Below are positions 17,242-27,587 of a stretch of 64,000 nt of DNA, one piece after another (the stretch's first letter is position 1; every line of letters begins with the position of its first letter). The notes beneath the pieces were generated by a model. The model was not told where the DNA came from. It ran no database searches and saw only the letters and a list, made by a program, of their open reading frames with translations. Both the position numbers and the translations under genes were made by a program. The stretch is from Desulfobacterales bacterium (lineage in GTDB: Bacteria; Desulfobacterota; Desulfobacteria; Desulfobacterales; Desulfosalsimonadaceae): the NCBI GenBank assembly GCA_034520365.1, contig JAXHNP010000003.1, forward strand, positions 496,001-560,000, read 5' to 3'.

Positions 17242-19593
17242 ATGACACAAGACGCTGAGCAGCAAGGATATTCACCAGAAAAAATACCGGACATAATTCC
17301 CGTAATCCCTTTGTATGATGTTGTTTTATTTCCGAAAATGGTGCTTCCGCTGATTGTCATGCAGGAGTCCTCAATTCAGCTGATCGACGAGGCCATGTCC
17401 AAGGACCGGATCATCGGCGCCATCACCTCAAACGTAAAGGAAGCCAAGTCCGAATATCAGCCGGAAGACCTTTATACATACGGCACCAGCGCCGTAATCC
17501 TTAAAATGGCCAAAGCCGAGGATAACAAGGCGCAGCTGATTCTGCAGGGATTGGGTCGGTTTCAAATCGATGAATACACCCAGCATAATCCCTATTTCAA
17601 GGCCCGGATTGCCTCCCTGATGCCGGAATGGGAAAAAGACAAGGAAACAGAAGCCCTGATGGCGAACCTGACCAATCAGTATGCGCGGGTCGTTGAGCTT
17701 TCCTCCGGGCTGACCCAGGAGCTGATCACCATGGCCAAATCCCTGGAAGAACCGGATACCCTGGCGGATATGGTCACCTCCACCATCAATTCCACCACCC
17801 AGGAAAAACAGAAGATCCTCGAAATTTTAGATGTCAAGGAGAGGCTCAAAAAGGTGACCCAGCTGGTCAACTACCAGCTGGAAATCCTTGAAATCGGCAA
17901 TAAAATTCAGTCCCAGGTCAAGGGGGATATGGAAAAACAGCAGCGCGAGTACTATCTTCGCCAGCAGCTGAAAGCCATCAAGGAGGAACTCGGGGAAACC
18001 GACGAAACCACCGCCGAGATGGAAGAGTACCGCGAAAAAATCCAGGAAAAAAATCTGCCCGAGGCCGCAGCCAAGGAGGCGGAACGGGAGCTGAACCGAT
18101 TGTCCCGGATGCATCCCTCGTCCGCGGAATACACCGTGGCCTTGACCTATCTGGACTGGCTGATCGCCCTTCCCTGGAACGAACAGACAGAGGACCACTT
18201 AGACCTTGACAAAGCCCGAAAAATCCTGGACCGGGATCACTACGGCCTGGAAAAAGCCAAAAAGCGAATCCTTGAATATCTCGCGGTCCGAAAATTAAAT
18301 CCGAATATCAAGGGACCGATCCTCTGCTTTGTGGGCCCGCCGGGCACCGGCAAAACCTCTTTGGGCCACTCCATCGCCCGGGCGCTGGGCCGCAAATTCA
18401 TCCGCATTTCCCTGGGCGGTGTCCGGGACGAGGCGGAAATCAGGGGGCACCGGCGGACTTACGTAGGTGCCATGCCGGGCCGTATTATTCAGGGCCTGCG
18501 CCGCGCCGGTACCAAAAACCCGGTATTCATGCTCGATGAAATCGACAAGGTAGGCAGTGATTTCCGGGGCGACCCCTCTTCCGCATTGCTTGAGGTGCTG
18601 GACCCGGAGCAGAACAATACGTTTGAGGACCATTACCTGGATGTCCCCTATGATCTGTCCTCAGTGATGTTTATCACCACAGCAAATATTCTGGACACGA
18701 TCCCGCCGGCCCTTCGCGACCGGATGGAGGTCCTGCGCCTGTCCGGCTATCCCGTGGAGGATAAGATAAAAATCGCCTCCAGATATCTGGTCCCCCGGCA
18801 GCGGGAGGCCAACGGATTGAAATCCGATCAGATTCATTTCACCCGGGGCGCCATCAAACAGATTATCACCGGGTATACCCGTGAGGCGGGGCTTAGAAAT
18901 CTGGAACGGGAAATCGCCACGGTCTGCCGCGGCGTGGCCAGCCAGGTCGCCTCCGGGGAGGCGGAATATGTTAAAATTGATGTCAAAAATATTCCGGATT
19001 ATCTGGGCCCGGTCCAATTTACCCAGGAGGAAATGAAAAAACGCGTTTCCACCCCCGGTGTGGTCATGGGCCTTGCCTGGACCGAGGCGGGCGGGGATAT
19101 CCTGTTTATTGAGGCCACGGCCATGAAAGGCAAAGGCAACCTCACGCTTACCGGGCAGCTGGGCGAGGTCATGAAAGAGTCCGCCCAGGCGGCCTTAAGC
19201 TACCTGCGAAGCAATGCCAAATCCCTGGGCATTGATGAAACCTATTTTCAGGAATATGATCTGCACATTCACATTCCGGCAGGCGCCATTCCCAAAGACG
19301 GCCCCTCCGCGGGCGTTACCCTGCTGACGGCGCTTGCCTCGATTTTAACCAACACCACTACTTATAAGGATCTGGCCATGACCGGTGAGATCACCCTGCG
19401 CGGCCAGGTCATGCCGGTTGGCGGGATTAAGGAAAAGGTGCTGGCCGCCCACCGGGCGGGCATCAAAAGCATCATCCTGCCCAAATGGAATGAAAAAGAC
19501 CTGGAGGATGTGCCGGAGAATGTCAAAAGCGCGATTCAGTTCCATTTTGTGGAAAAGATGCGCAATGTGCTCAAAATTGCCCTGAACAAATAG
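17242..19593 (+). CDS. lon: ATP-dependent protease La (Lon)
   Basis: 783 residues, full-length LonA. The N-terminal substrate domain begins [20 protein letters not shown] coiled-coil region covers about 190-300. The AAA+ module has Walker A GPPGTGKT at 365-372 and Walker [12 protein letters not shown]. The C-terminal serine protease has its catalytic dyad at Ser689 ([10 protein letters not shown]) and Lys732 ([10 protein letters not shown]). Lon degrades misfolded and regulatory proteins in the cytosol. GGAGG precedes the ATG. gmhB starts 23 bases downstream. Confidence 0.98.
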   Translation: MTQDAEQQGYSPEKIPDIIPVIPLYDVVLFPKMVLPLIVMQESSIQLIDEAMSKDRIIGAITSNVKEAKSEYQPEDLYTYGTSAVILKMAKAEDNKAQLILQGLGRFQIDEYTQHNPYFKARIASLMPEWEKDKETEALMANLTNQYARVVELSSGLTQELITMAKSLEEPDTLADMVTSTINSTTQEKQKILEILDVKERLKKVTQLVNYQLEILEIGNKIQSQVKGDMEKQQREYYLRQQLKAIKEELGETDETTAEMEEYREKIQEKNLPEAAAKEAERELNRLSRMHPSSAEYTVALTYLDWLIALPWNEQTEDHLDLDKARKILDRDHYGLEKAKKRILEYLAVRKLNPNIKGPILCFVGPPGTGKTSLGHSIARALGRKFIRISLGGVRDEAEIRGHRRTYVGAMPGRIIQGLRRAGTKNPVFMLDEIDKVGSDFRGDPSSALLEVLDPEQNNTFEDHYLDVPYDLSSVMFITTANILDTIPPALRDRMEVLRLSGYPVEDKIKIASRYLVPRQREANGLKSDQIHFTRGAIKQIITGYTREAGLRNLEREIATVCRGVASQVASGEAEYVKIDVKNIPDYLGPVQFTQEEMKKRVSTPGVVMGLAWTEAGGDILFIEATAMKGKGNLTLTGQLGEVMKESAQAALSYLRSNAKSLGIDETYFQEYDLHIHIPAGAIPKDGPSAGVTLLTALASILTNTTTYKDLAMTGEITLRGQVMPVGGIKEKVLAAHRAGIKSIILPKWNEKDLEDVPENVKSAIQFHFVEKMRNVLKIALNK

Positions 19594-19616
19594 TCAATGA
19601 TTCCGAATGGCTCGAT

Positions 19617-20192
19617 ATGCTTAAACATTCGGTATTCTTAGACCGCGATGGCGTCATTAACCGGGATTCCCCGGATTATATCAAATCCTGGGCGGAATTC
19701 GAATTCATCCCCGGAAGCCTGGACGCCATTAGGGACTTAACCCGCGCGGGCTGCCCCATTTTCATCATTTCCAACCAGTCCGCGGTGGGCAGAAAATATA
19801 TGGACCAAGCGGAACTGGACCGCATCACCCAAAACATGGCCCGGCGTATTTTAGAGCACAGCGGGCGGTTAACCGATATTTTTTACTGCCCCCATCAGCC
19901 GGCGGATCACTGTGCCTGCAGAAAACCCAAGCCCGGCTTGATTTTTAAGGCCTGCGAACGATACGGCATTGACCTTTCTACCGCGGTCATGGTGGGCGAC
20001 AGCCCGAAGGATATCCAATGCGCCAGAAATGCCGGCTGCGGCGCCGCCGTTCTGGTAAAGACCGGGTGTCATAAAATTGATCCGGAAGCGCTTCGCCAAA
20101 ACAATCACCAGCCGGATTACATTGCAGCAGATCTGCGAGAGGCGGCCGCATGGATCATTCAGCGCCTGCCGGATAATTCTTTTTCCCTATGA
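19617..20192 (+). CDS. gmhB: D-glycero-D-manno-heptose-1,7-bisphosphate 7-phosphatase
   Basis: 191 residues, HAD superfamily. The nucleophile motif is FLDRDGVIN (Asp9 and Asp11), motif II is ISNQSAVGR, motif III is RKPKPG and motif IV is MVGDSPKDIQCA. The zinc loop CPHQPADHCACRKPKPG is diagnostic of GmhB, which removes the 7-phosphate during ADP-heptose synthesis for the LPS inner core. The related histidinol-phosphatase domain of HisB is the main alternative. It overlaps recD2 by 4 bases. Confidence 0.9.
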   Translation: MLKHSVFLDRDGVINRDSPDYIKSWAEFEFIPGSLDAIRDLTRAGCPIFIISNQSAVGRKYMDQAELDRITQNMARRILEHSGRLTDIFYCPHQPADHCACRKPKPGLIFKACERYGIDLSTAVMVGDSPKDIQCARNAGCGAAVLVKTGCHKIDPEALRQNNHQPDYIAADLREAAAWIIQRLPDNSFSL

Positions 20193-22372
20193 GCAAACTC
20201 GACGGCCGGATTCATCACATCACCTATCACAATGCCGAAAACCGCTTTACGGTGGCACGGCTTATCTTGGATCAATCCCGGACGCCGGTCACCGTGGTCG
20301 GCCCCATGCCTTCGCCTGTGGCCGGAGAAAATGTCCGGCTCACCGGCCATTGGACCACACACCCCAGATACGGAGAGCAGTTTCGCATTGAAACCATAGA
20401 ATCGCGGCTTCCCGCCACCATCGAGGGCATCAAAGATTACCTCACCGCCGGTGTGATAAAAGGCATCGGCCGGGCCACTGCGGAAAGCATTGTTAAAACA
20501 TTCGGGACCGACACCTTTAACATCATTGAGACCGCGCCGGAAAAATTAACGGCGGTCGAGGGGATCGGCGCGGCCAAGGCCAACGCCATATACGAACAAT
20601 GGCAGGCCATGCAGGCATTCCGCCAAATCATGGCCTATCTCGAACAAAACGGGGTAAGCGGCGTGTATGCCGAAAAAATATTCAATCTTTACGGCCCCGC
20701 TGCCATAGACATCATCCGGGAATCACCCTATCGGCTTTGCGAGGATATCCGCGGAATCGGATTTGCCATTGCGGACCGTATCGCCATCAGCGAAGGCATA
20801 GCCCCGGAAACACCGGAGCGGGCAACAGCCTGCGTGCGCCACCTGCTGCAGGAGGCCGCGGGCAAGGGCCATGTGTTTCTGCTTGAGGACGACCTTTTGG
20901 ACCACGCCCAGCGGCTTTTTGAAATCGAAAGGGAAGATATCCGGGCGGCCATCCATGCGCTGACAGATGCAGATGAAGTGGTGGTCGACGCCCTTCCGGA
21001 AGCAGAAGCCAGCCGGCGGATTTATCCGAAAGGTTTATTTGAGGCAGAAGCCGCCATTGCCGCCCGAGTATCCGCCCTGCTCGCTTTACCGGTGGCGCCT
21101 TTACCAATGACCGCGGATCAGCTGCTCGAGCGCATTCTCTCCTCGCTTCTGGTTGAGCTGACCCCGGAGCAGCGCAATGCCCTTGAAACAATTCTGACCC
21201 ATCGCGTGGTCATTATTACCGGCGGGCCGGGCACCGGCAAGACCACCCTGATCCGCGCGATTTCCGCGGTTTTCAGGCAGCTCGGCAAGCGGATCTGTTT
21301 GGCCGCGCCCACCGGCCGGGCAGCCAGGCGCCTCTCTGAGATGAGCCATATCCCCGCCCATACGATCCACAAACTCCTGGAATATAATTTAGCGGACAAC
21401 TTTTTCGGCCGCGATCAGGATAAGCCGATTGATGCGGATGCCATCATCATTGATGAAGCCTCCATGGTGGATGCGCCGCTCATGCATCACCTTTTAAACG
21501 CGGTCTCCCTTTCCAGCCGGCTCATCATTGTGGGGGATGCGTTTCAGCTCCCGCCTGTTGGCCCCGGCAATATTCTGGCGGATCTCATCAATTCCGGGAT
21601 CCTCCCGGTCTGCCAGCTGACCGAAATTTTTCGGCAGGCCGCGGAAAGCCGGATTACCTTAAACGCCCATCGGGTGAGAAACGGGGAGTTCCCGGAATTC
21701 CCGGAAAACGACCCGTTTGATGCGGCAGCCACCGAAAACGGGGATTTTTTCTTTCTGGCAGAACAGGATCCAGAGGCCATTGCAAACACCATCTGCCGTC
21801 TTTGTACCGAGGTGTTGCCCAAGTCCTTTGGCATTGATCCGCTAAAATCCATTCAGGTGCTCTCGCCTATGCATAAGGGCGTGGCGGGCACCATCAACTT
21901 AAACCAGAAGCTCCAGGCCGCTTTGAATACCGGAAACCCTCCGATCCCCGGTACCGGCTTCCGGACCGGAGACAAGGTCATGAATCTTAGAAACAATTAC
22001 CAGAAAGAGGTGTATAACGGGGATATCGGCACGATTATAGGCGCCTCGCCCGCCAATTCAGAATTAACCATCGATTTTTACGGCCGGCAGGTTGAATACG
22101 CCATGGATGAGACCGGAGACTTAACCCTCGGCTATGCCATCTCGGTGCACAAATCCCAGGGCTCAGAATATCCCGTGGTCATCCTTCCCCTGATTACCCG
22201 CCACTATATCATGCTCCAGCGCAATCTTCTCTATACCGCCATTACCCGGGCGCAATCCCTGGTCTTTCTGCTGGGCAGCCAAAAGGCCCTGTCCATCGCC
22301 CTTGGCAACAACAAGCCGGAAATGCGCCTGTCCGGCTTAAGGGAGCGGCTAAGCGCGCTCGCAGCGAAATGA
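20189..22372 (+). CDS. recD2: RecD2-type ATP-dependent DNA helicase
   Basis: 727 residues. The N-terminal part (about 1-330) has an OB-like start and helix-hairpin-helix repeats (GVIKGIGRATAESIVKTFG and AVEGIGAAKANAIYEQW), the feature that separates RecD2 from RecBCD RecD. The SF1B helicase core has Walker A GGPGTGKT at 345-352, DEASMVDAPLM as motif II, and the C-terminal UvrD-like motif GYAISVHKSQGSEYPVVILP. RecD2 unwinds DNA 5' to 3' and works without RecBC in repair. It overlaps gmhB by ATGA. A 15-bp tandem duplication begins at its stop codon. Confidence 0.96.
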   Translation: MSKLDGRIHHITYHNAENRFTVARLILDQSRTPVTVVGPMPSPVAGENVRLTGHWTTHPRYGEQFRIETIESRLPATIEGIKDYLTAGVIKGIGRATAESIVKTFGTDTFNIIETAPEKLTAVEGIGAAKANAIYEQWQAMQAFRQIMAYLEQNGVSGVYAEKIFNLYGPAAIDIIRESPYRLCEDIRGIGFAIADRIAISEGIAPETPERATACVRHLLQEAAGKGHVFLLEDDLLDHAQRLFEIEREDIRAAIHALTDADEVVVDALPEAEASRRIYPKGLFEAEAAIAARVSALLALPVAPLPMTADQLLERILSSLLVELTPEQRNALETILTHRVVIITGGPGTGKTTLIRAISAVFRQLGKRICLAAPTGRAARRLSEMSHIPAHTIHKLLEYNLADNFFGRDQDKPIDADAIIIDEASMVDAPLMHHLLNAVSLSSRLIIVGDAFQLPPVGPGNILADLINSGILPVCQLTEIFRQAAESRITLNAHRVRNGEFPEFPENDPFDAAATENGDFFFLAEQDPEAIANTICRLCTEVLPKSFGIDPLKSIQVLSPMHKGVAGTINLNQKLQAALNTGNPPIPGTGFRTGDKVMNLRNNYQKEVYNGDIGTIIGASPANSELTIDFYGRQVEYAMDETGDLTLGYAISVHKSQGSEYPVVILPLITRHYIMLQRNLLYTAITRAQSLVFLLGSQKALSIALGNNKPEMRLSGLRERLSALAAK

Positions 22373-22399
22373 CCGGATTTTTGCTGACCGGATTTTTGC
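22370..22399 (+). repeat. 15-bp tandem duplication at the recD2 stop codon
   Basis: TGACCGGATTTTTGC occurs twice in a row (22370-22384 and 22385-22399). The first copy supplies the recD2 stop codon TGA. Confidence 0.85.
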
Positions 22400-22428
22400 T
22401 TGAATCCCCGAAAAAATTCATATATATT
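22400..22428 (+). promoter_or_regulatory. Candidate sigma-70 promoter of the SH3 protein gene
   Basis: TTGAAT (22400-22405), exactly 17 bases, TATATT (22423-22428). It lies about 75 bases before the chosen ATG at 22505. Confidence 0.55.
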
Positions 22429-22504
22429 AACCACTTTTCAAAAAGCAAAATAAATATAAAGGGTTATGCCTGTCCCGGAATTTAACATAATGGAGAACCA
22501 TGCC

Positions 22505-23149
22505 ATGCGAATTCTTATCGGCGTTTTTGTCAGCCTGCTCATCGTTGCCGCACCGGCAGGCGCCGCAACCAAATACGTGGATGACCTCCACCAAATAACC
22601 GTGCGAAAGGGCCCCGGCATCAAGTACCGGGTTATGGAAACCGTATCCTCAGGCACCAAATTTGAGGCCCTTAAAACCGAGAACGGCTGGACACGGGTCC
22701 GGCTTTCAGACAACCGGGAAGGCTGGGTGATCAGCCGCTATTTAACCGATGCCGTACCGGACAGCAAAAAGTATGAAACCCTTAAGGCCAAATACGATCC
22801 GCTGGAAAAACAGGTCAAGGAACTTCAAGCGGAAAACAGCACCCTGCGCTCAGACAATCAGCTTCTTTCCCAGAAGATTGCCCAGACCCAGGATAAGCTG
22901 GCAGAAATCCGCACCGAGTACGAGGCGCTGAAGGAAGCCTCAGCAGATGTATTAAAACTCAAAAACGAAAACGAGAGCCTCGCCCGCCAGATTGAAGAAA
23001 AAAATCAAAAAATTGCATCCCTTGAAGCTAAAATATCCGACGCCTTTCTCTCTGAAGCCCTCAAATGGTTTCTGATCGGCGCAGGCGTTTTGCTTGTGGG
23101 GATCATTCTTGGCGCCAGCGGCAAACGTAAACGATCATCCCTGTTATAA
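22505..23149 (+). CDS. SH3-domain, coiled-coil, tail-anchored membrane protein (TIGR04211/YgiM-like)
   Basis: 214 residues from the ATG at 22505, which has GGAG 9 bases upstream and begins a clean signal peptide (MRILIGVFVSLLIVAAPAGA); an ATG at 22466 in frame would spoil the signal. After cleavage comes a bacterial SH3 domain (about residues 22-85: VRKGPGIKYRVMETVSSGT, NGWTRVRLSDNREGWV). A coiled coil follows (about 95-180, ending IEEKNQKIASLEAKISD), then one C-terminal transmembrane helix (FLIGAGVLLVGIILGAS) and a basic tail. This is the TIGR04211 layout; members are periplasm-facing inner-membrane proteins of unknown function. The neighbours give no further clue. Confidence 0.85.
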   Translation: MRILIGVFVSLLIVAAPAGAATKYVDDLHQITVRKGPGIKYRVMETVSSGTKFEALKTENGWTRVRLSDNREGWVISRYLTDAVPDSKKYETLKAKYDPLEKQVKELQAENSTLRSDNQLLSQKIAQTQDKLAEIRTEYEALKEASADVLKLKNENESLARQIEEKNQKIASLEAKISDAFLSEALKWFLIGAGVLLVGIILGASGKRKRSSLL

Positions 23150-23161
23150 AAGAATCGGCTC

Positions 23162-24793
23162 ATGGAATACCATTCTGACTTTCTGGTTATCGGCTCCGGC
23201 TTAGCCGGCCTGCTTTTCGCCATCAAGACCGCGGATCATGGCCGGGTCCATCTCATCACAAAAAGAAATATGCAGGAGAGCAACACCGCTTACGCGCAGG
23301 GCGGGATTGCCTCTGTTTTCGGCCAGGAGGACTCCTTTGACCTGCATATTTCAGATACCCTGGCCTCCGGCGACGGCCTGTGCCATGAGGACGTGGTGCA
23401 AATGGTGGTCAGGCAGGCGCCTGAACGGATCCGGGAGCTGATCAATCTGGGGGTTGAATTTAACCGGGACAACTCCCAGGCCAGCGGGCTGCACCTGGAT
23501 TTGAGCCGGGAGGGCGGGCATTCGCAGAACCGGATCGTCCATGCAGCGGATCTCACGGGTCTTGCGGTTGAAAAGGCGCTGATCGAAAAGGCCAAACAGC
23601 ACCCCAACATCCGCATATTTGAAAACCATATCGCCATTGACCTCATTACCCGCTCCACCCGGTTAAAACGGGGGCTCATCATCACCACCCATGAGGACTA
23701 CTGCTATGGTGCCTACGTGCTGGATCGCTTTTCCCTGGAAATTCATACATTCTGTGCCAAAAATGTGGTGCTGGCCACCGGCGGGGCCGGAAAAGTCTAT
23801 TCGTATACGAGCAACCCGGATATCGCCTCCGGCGACGGCATCGCCATGGCCTACCGGGCGGGCGCCATCGTGGCCAACCTGGAATTCGTCCAGTTTCACC
23901 CCACCTGCCTGTTTCATCCGGCGGCCAAAAACTTTCTGATCTCCGAGGCGGTGCGGGGCGAAGGCGGCGTTCTGTTAAATGCGTCAGGGGATCGCTTCAT
24001 GGAGAAATACACCCCGCTAAAGGAACTGGCCTGCAGGGATGTGGTGGCCCGGGCCATTGACTCGGAATTAAAGAAACGGGGGGATGACTCGGTTTTTCTG
24101 GATATCTCCCATAAGCCGGCGGATTACATTCAAAGCCGGTTTCCCAACCTTTATCAAAAATGCCTGAAATTCGGTATTGACATGACCACGGAGCCCATTC
24201 CGGTGGTGCCGGCGGCGCATTACATGTGTGGCGGGGTGGTGACCGATATTTACGGGCGAACAAACATCCAGCAGCTTTTTGCCATTGGAGAGACCGGCTG
24301 CACCGGCCTTCACGGCGCCAATCGCCTGGCCAGCAACTCCCTTCTAGAGGCCCTGATATACGCCAATCAGGCCGCACTGAAAACGGTTGAAGAACTGGAT
24401 TCTATTGAATACGAAACGCTGCCCGAAATCCCGCCCTGGGATGATCTGGGCACCCTCGACAGTGACGAAGCCATTATGGTCTCCCATACCTGGGATGAAA
24501 TCCGGCGATTCATGTGGAATTACGTGGGGATCGTCCGCTCCGACAAACGCCTGGCCAGGGCGCAGCGGCGCATTGAAATGGTGCAGTCAGAAATTGAGGA
24601 GTATTACTGGAATTTTAAAGTCACCCCGGACATGATCGAGCTCAGAAATATCGCCCTGGTGGCCGAGCTCATCATCCGCTGCGCCAAACACCGGAAGGAG
24701 AGCCGGGGGTTGCATTATAACATCGCCTATCCGGAAAAAAACGACCTGCGCTGGAAAAAAGATACGGTGCTGCGCAGGCCGTTCGTCAGCTAA
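23162..24793 (+). CDS. nadB: L-aspartate oxidase
   Basis: 543 residues, the NadB length. NadB oxidises L-aspartate to iminoaspartate, the first step of NAD synthesis, and in anaerobes passes electrons to fumarate. The FAD dinucleotide motif is GSGLAGL at 11-17. NTAYAQGGIA, the HxxD-containing active-site region AHYMCGGVVTDIYGRT and GLHGANRLASNSLLEAL are typical. It is not SdhA/FrdA, because the sequence lacks the covalent-FAD His context and keeps the NadB C-terminal region RRIEMVQSEIEEYYWNFKVT. nadA and nadC are not adjacent. A dispersed repeat begins 8 bases after its stop. Confidence 0.95.
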   Translation: MEYHSDFLVIGSGLAGLLFAIKTADHGRVHLITKRNMQESNTAYAQGGIASVFGQEDSFDLHISDTLASGDGLCHEDVVQMVVRQAPERIRELINLGVEFNRDNSQASGLHLDLSREGGHSQNRIVHAADLTGLAVEKALIEKAKQHPNIRIFENHIAIDLITRSTRLKRGLIITTHEDYCYGAYVLDRFSLEIHTFCAKNVVLATGGAGKVYSYTSNPDIASGDGIAMAYRAGAIVANLEFVQFHPTCLFHPAAKNFLISEAVRGEGGVLLNASGDRFMEKYTPLKELACRDVVARAIDSELKKRGDDSVFLDISHKPADYIQSRFPNLYQKCLKFGIDMTTEPIPVVPAAHYMCGGVVTDIYGRTNIQQLFAIGETGCTGLHGANRLASNSLLEALIYANQAALKTVEELDSIEYETLPEIPPWDDLGTLDSDEAIMVSHTWDEIRRFMWNYVGIVRSDKRLARAQRRIEMVQSEIEEYYWNFKVTPDMIELRNIALVAELIIRCAKHRKESRGLHYNIAYPEKNDLRWKKDTVLRRPFVS

Positions 24794-24801
24794 CTTGCCC
24801 T

Positions 24802-24950
24802 TGACGGCTTCGCAAAAAGTCCAATATCTTTGTTGCGCTGCATCCCTCGGAATTTCACGTACGAGTCAGTATAGCTCGACATCATTTTCCTTGTATCTGC
24901 GGCAAACTTGAAAATCGCTCAATTTAGGTTCTACATTTTTGCGATCATCC
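24802..24950 (+). repeat. Dispersed element, GACGGCTTCGCAAAAAGTCC family, copy B
   Basis: The first about 60 bases match copies A and C almost exactly and then diverge. The far end (TTCTACATTTTTGCGATCATC) vaguely resembles the element end. The stop codon of the minus-strand SDR gene (24931) lies inside this end, so the element sits between two converging genes. Confidence 0.65.
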
Positions 24951-25671
24951 GAAGAGGGAGAATTTTAAGCAGCGGACCGACCGCGGCCCATGGATAGGCC
25001 GGCACGCAGGCGGATTTGACCCGCTTCTCAATCAGCCGGCAAATAATGGCCGCCCCTTTTTCCACGGATATCAGAAAGGGGCGGCTGGGCAGCATTTGAT
25101 TGAGCGGAGTGTCAATATAGCCCGGATACAGGACGGTGACATCGATATTTCTCTTAAGGCATTCCGCCCGGACCGCCTCCAGATAGATGGCCAGCCCGGC
25201 CTTTGACGCACTGTATGAAGAGCTTCGGGGAAAACCGCGCAGGGCGGCGATCGAACTCGTCCCCACCACGTGGCCGCCGCCCTGAGCCAAAAAAAGACTG
25301 ATCGCGGCGTCCACCGTGGCCATGGCACCGATCAGATTAACCTCAATTGTCTTACGGGCCTTTTCAAAATCGCCGCTTCCTACCTTTTCCCCCAGCCCGA
25401 TGCCGGCATTGGCAAAGACGATATCCAGGCGGCCGAAAAAATCCCCGATTTCGGATACCGTATTGAACACCGCACCATGATCGGTCACATCCAGGGCCCG
25501 CGAAATGATTTGCGGGGGATGATGTCGGGCCCTAATATCTTCTCCGATCTCATCAACAAGATGCTGCCGCGGCGCCGTCAGGGCCACGGCGTAGCCTTTT
25601 CGCCCCATTTCATGGGCAACGGCCTTACCAATACCGGAAGAAGCCCCGGTGATCAGAATCGACTTTTGCAT
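24931..25671 (-). CDS. Short-chain dehydrogenase/reductase
   Basis: 246 residues, classical SDR fold. The cofactor motif is ITGASSGIGKAVA (residues 6-18), the NAG motif is FANAGIG, and the catalytic residues are Ser in GTSSIAALRG and the Tyr-Lys pair in YSASKAG. The substrate cannot be deduced; the best general description is an NAD(P)-dependent oxidoreductase acting on a ketone or alcohol. The last codons overlap a dispersed repeat, so the C-terminus may have been reshaped. It is a single-gene unit facing nadB. Confidence 0.88.
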   Translation of the reverse strand: MQKSILITGASSGIGKAVAHEMGRKGYAVALTAPRQHLVDEIGEDIRARHHPPQIISRALDVTDHGAVFNTVSEIGDFFGRLDIVFANAGIGLGEKVGSGDFEKARKTIEVNLIGAMATVDAAISLFLAQGGGHVVGTSSIAALRGFPRSSSYSASKAGLAIYLEAVRAECLKRNIDVTVLYPGYIDTPLNQMLPSRPFLISVEKGAAIICRLIEKRVKSACVPAYPWAAVGPLLKILPLRMIAKM

Positions 25672-26239
25672 GATTTCAACGTCCTATGCATCTCTTATTC
25701 TGCTTTATACTCAATGTTTGCGAATACACGACTCATCATCATCATAATAGGTTATCCTAAAACATCAACAAGTAAAACAAAAACATCTGATTATGCTGGA
25801 GGCCGCATTTGCCGCAGGCGTTATCTGCGACAAATTGATTTGCAAAGATTCACACCTAATAAAAAATTATATAAACTCAATGGATTATTTTCAATCCTGA
25901 ATCATGCTTGAGTATTTTAAGGAATTAAGGAATTAAGGAACCCGCAGTTTGACAAAGCAAGAAAATTTTAGTAAATAAATTTATTTGAAACCCTTAGTTT
26001 CCAAAAATTTACGGACAACTCAAAAATTTATTTTTTGTCCGCGAACTATTTTTTTGTTTTTTTTTCGAAACACGTTATTTTTAAATACAGCTAAAATTGA
26101 ATGATATCTGGAAAATATGGAGCAGACTCCCGGCAGCAGAGAAGTTTTGGTTTTCCATGGACGGCTGCACGACCGAACGGGTTGGATGCGCACCTCTTCA
26201 ACACTAAGTAACCAAGAATTCACTTAGAGGATAGAAATT
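25672..26239. other. 568-bp AT-rich gap with the betaine operon promoter and long leader
   Basis: No convincing gene is visible. The left part (25700-25920) is AT-rich with AAGGAATT repeated between 25910 and 25935. The right part is a leader of about 255 bases downstream of the promoter at 25949-25977. It contains a possible hairpin CGGACAA...TTGTCCG (about 26013-26043) and long T tracts. A 36-codon frame at 26102-26212 has no ribosome-binding site that I would trust. Confidence 0.5.
25949..25977 (+). promoter_or_regulatory. Sigma-70 promoter of the glycine betaine transporter operon
   Basis: TTGACA (25949-25954), exactly 17 bases, TAAATA (25972-25977), in a very AT-rich context. It is the best promoter match in the gap and gives a leader of about 255 bases before proV. 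Confidence 0.6.
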
Positions 26240-27556
26240 ATGGCAACTAATGGGAACAATGCGCAAGAGCGGCTGCGGGTGGAGAACGCCTTTAAAATTT
26301 TTGGCGGCGATCCCCAACCCGCATTTGAGCTCATTAAGCAAGGGAAAAAAAAGGATGAGATCTATAAACAGACCGGCCTGACCATCGGGGTCCACGATGC
26401 GAGCTTCGAAGTCTATGCCGGTGAAGTCTTTGTGATCATGGGGCTTTCCGGCTCCGGCAAATCCACCCTGGTGCGGCTGTTAAACCGGCTGATTGAGCCG
26501 ACCTCCGGAAAAATTATTGTCGAGGGCCAGGATATCACCCAAATGGACAAAAATGAACTCATCCAGATGCGGCGGGATTACATGAGCATGGTATTTCAAT
26601 CCTTTGCACTCATGCCCCATTTAACGGTGCTTGAAAATGCCGCTTTTGGCCTGGAGGTAATGAAAATCCCTGAAAAAAAAAGAAAAGACCGGGCCATGGA
26701 TGCCCTCGAACAGGTGGGTTTAAGCCATGTGGCAAACAGTTATCCGAGCGCATTGTCCGGCGGCATGCAGCAGCGCGTAGGGCTTGCCCGGGGCCTTGCT
26801 GTGGATCCGGATATCATGCTGATGGATGAGGCGTTTTCAGCGCTTGACCCCTTGATCCGGACAGAAATGCAGGATGAACTACTGAAACTGCAGGAAGGCA
26901 GCGAACGGACGGTGGTTTTTATCTCCCATGACCTGGATGAAGCCATGCGCATCGGTGATCGGATCGCGATTATGGAGTCCGGCCGGATTGTCCAGATCGG
27001 TCCGCCTGAAGAAATTATGAGAAACCCGGCAGATGACTATGTCCGGGCATTCTTCAGGGGCGTTGACCCCACCAATGTTTACAAAGCGGGCGACATCGCC
27101 ACGACGACCCAGGTCACTTTACCGCTGCATAAAGCCGGCCTCCGGGCGGTCCGCCAGCGGCTGAATGAATTTGACCGCGAATATGCCTATGTACTCCGCA
27201 AAAACCGGGAATACGTTGGCGTCGTATCACTCACCAAAATCCAGGCAGCCCTAAAAGACGAATCCATCAATTCAGAAGATATTTCCCCGGCCTTCTTAGA
27301 GGGGATCGAGCCGGCCAATGATGATGCGACCCTGCAGGAACTTCTGCCGAAACTGACCTCCTATGAATGCCCCGTGCCGATCGTTAACACGGAAAACAAA
27401 TATGTCGGCACGATATCCAGATACCTGTTCCTGCAGACACTAACCCGGGAGGCGGCGGAGGATGAAACCGGGAGTTCGTATACCGGGTCAGCGGCTGCAG
27501 CGAATGAGACGGAACCCGCGCCCCAGTCCCAGGAAACCGCGGACGCCGAGAGCTAA
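26240..27556 (+). CDS. proV: Glycine betaine/proline ABC transporter ATP-binding protein
   Basis: 438 residues. The ATPase part has Walker A GLSGSGKSTLVRLLNRL, the ABC signature ALSGGMQQRVGLARGL and Walker B IMLMDEAFSALDP; the pattern LIEPTSGKIIVEGQDIT is typical of ProV/OpuAA. The N-terminal segment (AFKIFGGDPQPAFELIKQGK) is also ProV-like. Residues about 285-400 form a CBS pair, the module that senses ionic strength in OpuA. The last about 35 residues are low-complexity (TGSAAAANETEPAPQ). It energises osmolyte uptake at the inner membrane and heads the operon with proW and proX. AGAGGAT is the ribosome-binding site. Confidence 0.95.
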   Translation: MATNGNNAQERLRVENAFKIFGGDPQPAFELIKQGKKKDEIYKQTGLTIGVHDASFEVYAGEVFVIMGLSGSGKSTLVRLLNRLIEPTSGKIIVEGQDITQMDKNELIQMRRDYMSMVFQSFALMPHLTVLENAAFGLEVMKIPEKKRKDRAMDALEQVGLSHVANSYPSALSGGMQQRVGLARGLAVDPDIMLMDEAFSALDPLIRTEMQDELLKLQEGSERTVVFISHDLDEAMRIGDRIAIMESGRIVQIGPPEEIMRNPADDYVRAFFRGVDPTNVYKAGDIATTTQVTLPLHKAGLRAVRQRLNEFDREYAYVLRKNREYVGVVSLTKIQAALKDESINSEDISPAFLEGIEPANDDATLQELLPKLTSYECPVPIVNTENKYVGTISRYLFLQTLTREAAEDETGSSYTGSAAAANETEPAPQSQETADAES

Positions 27557-27587
27557 TCCACAAAAAGTAAGCCATTAGGAGGCATAG

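Noticed and set aside
26102-26212. Small 36-codon gene in the proV leader
   Set aside because: No good ribosome-binding site, no recognisable peptide; more likely part of an untranslated leader.
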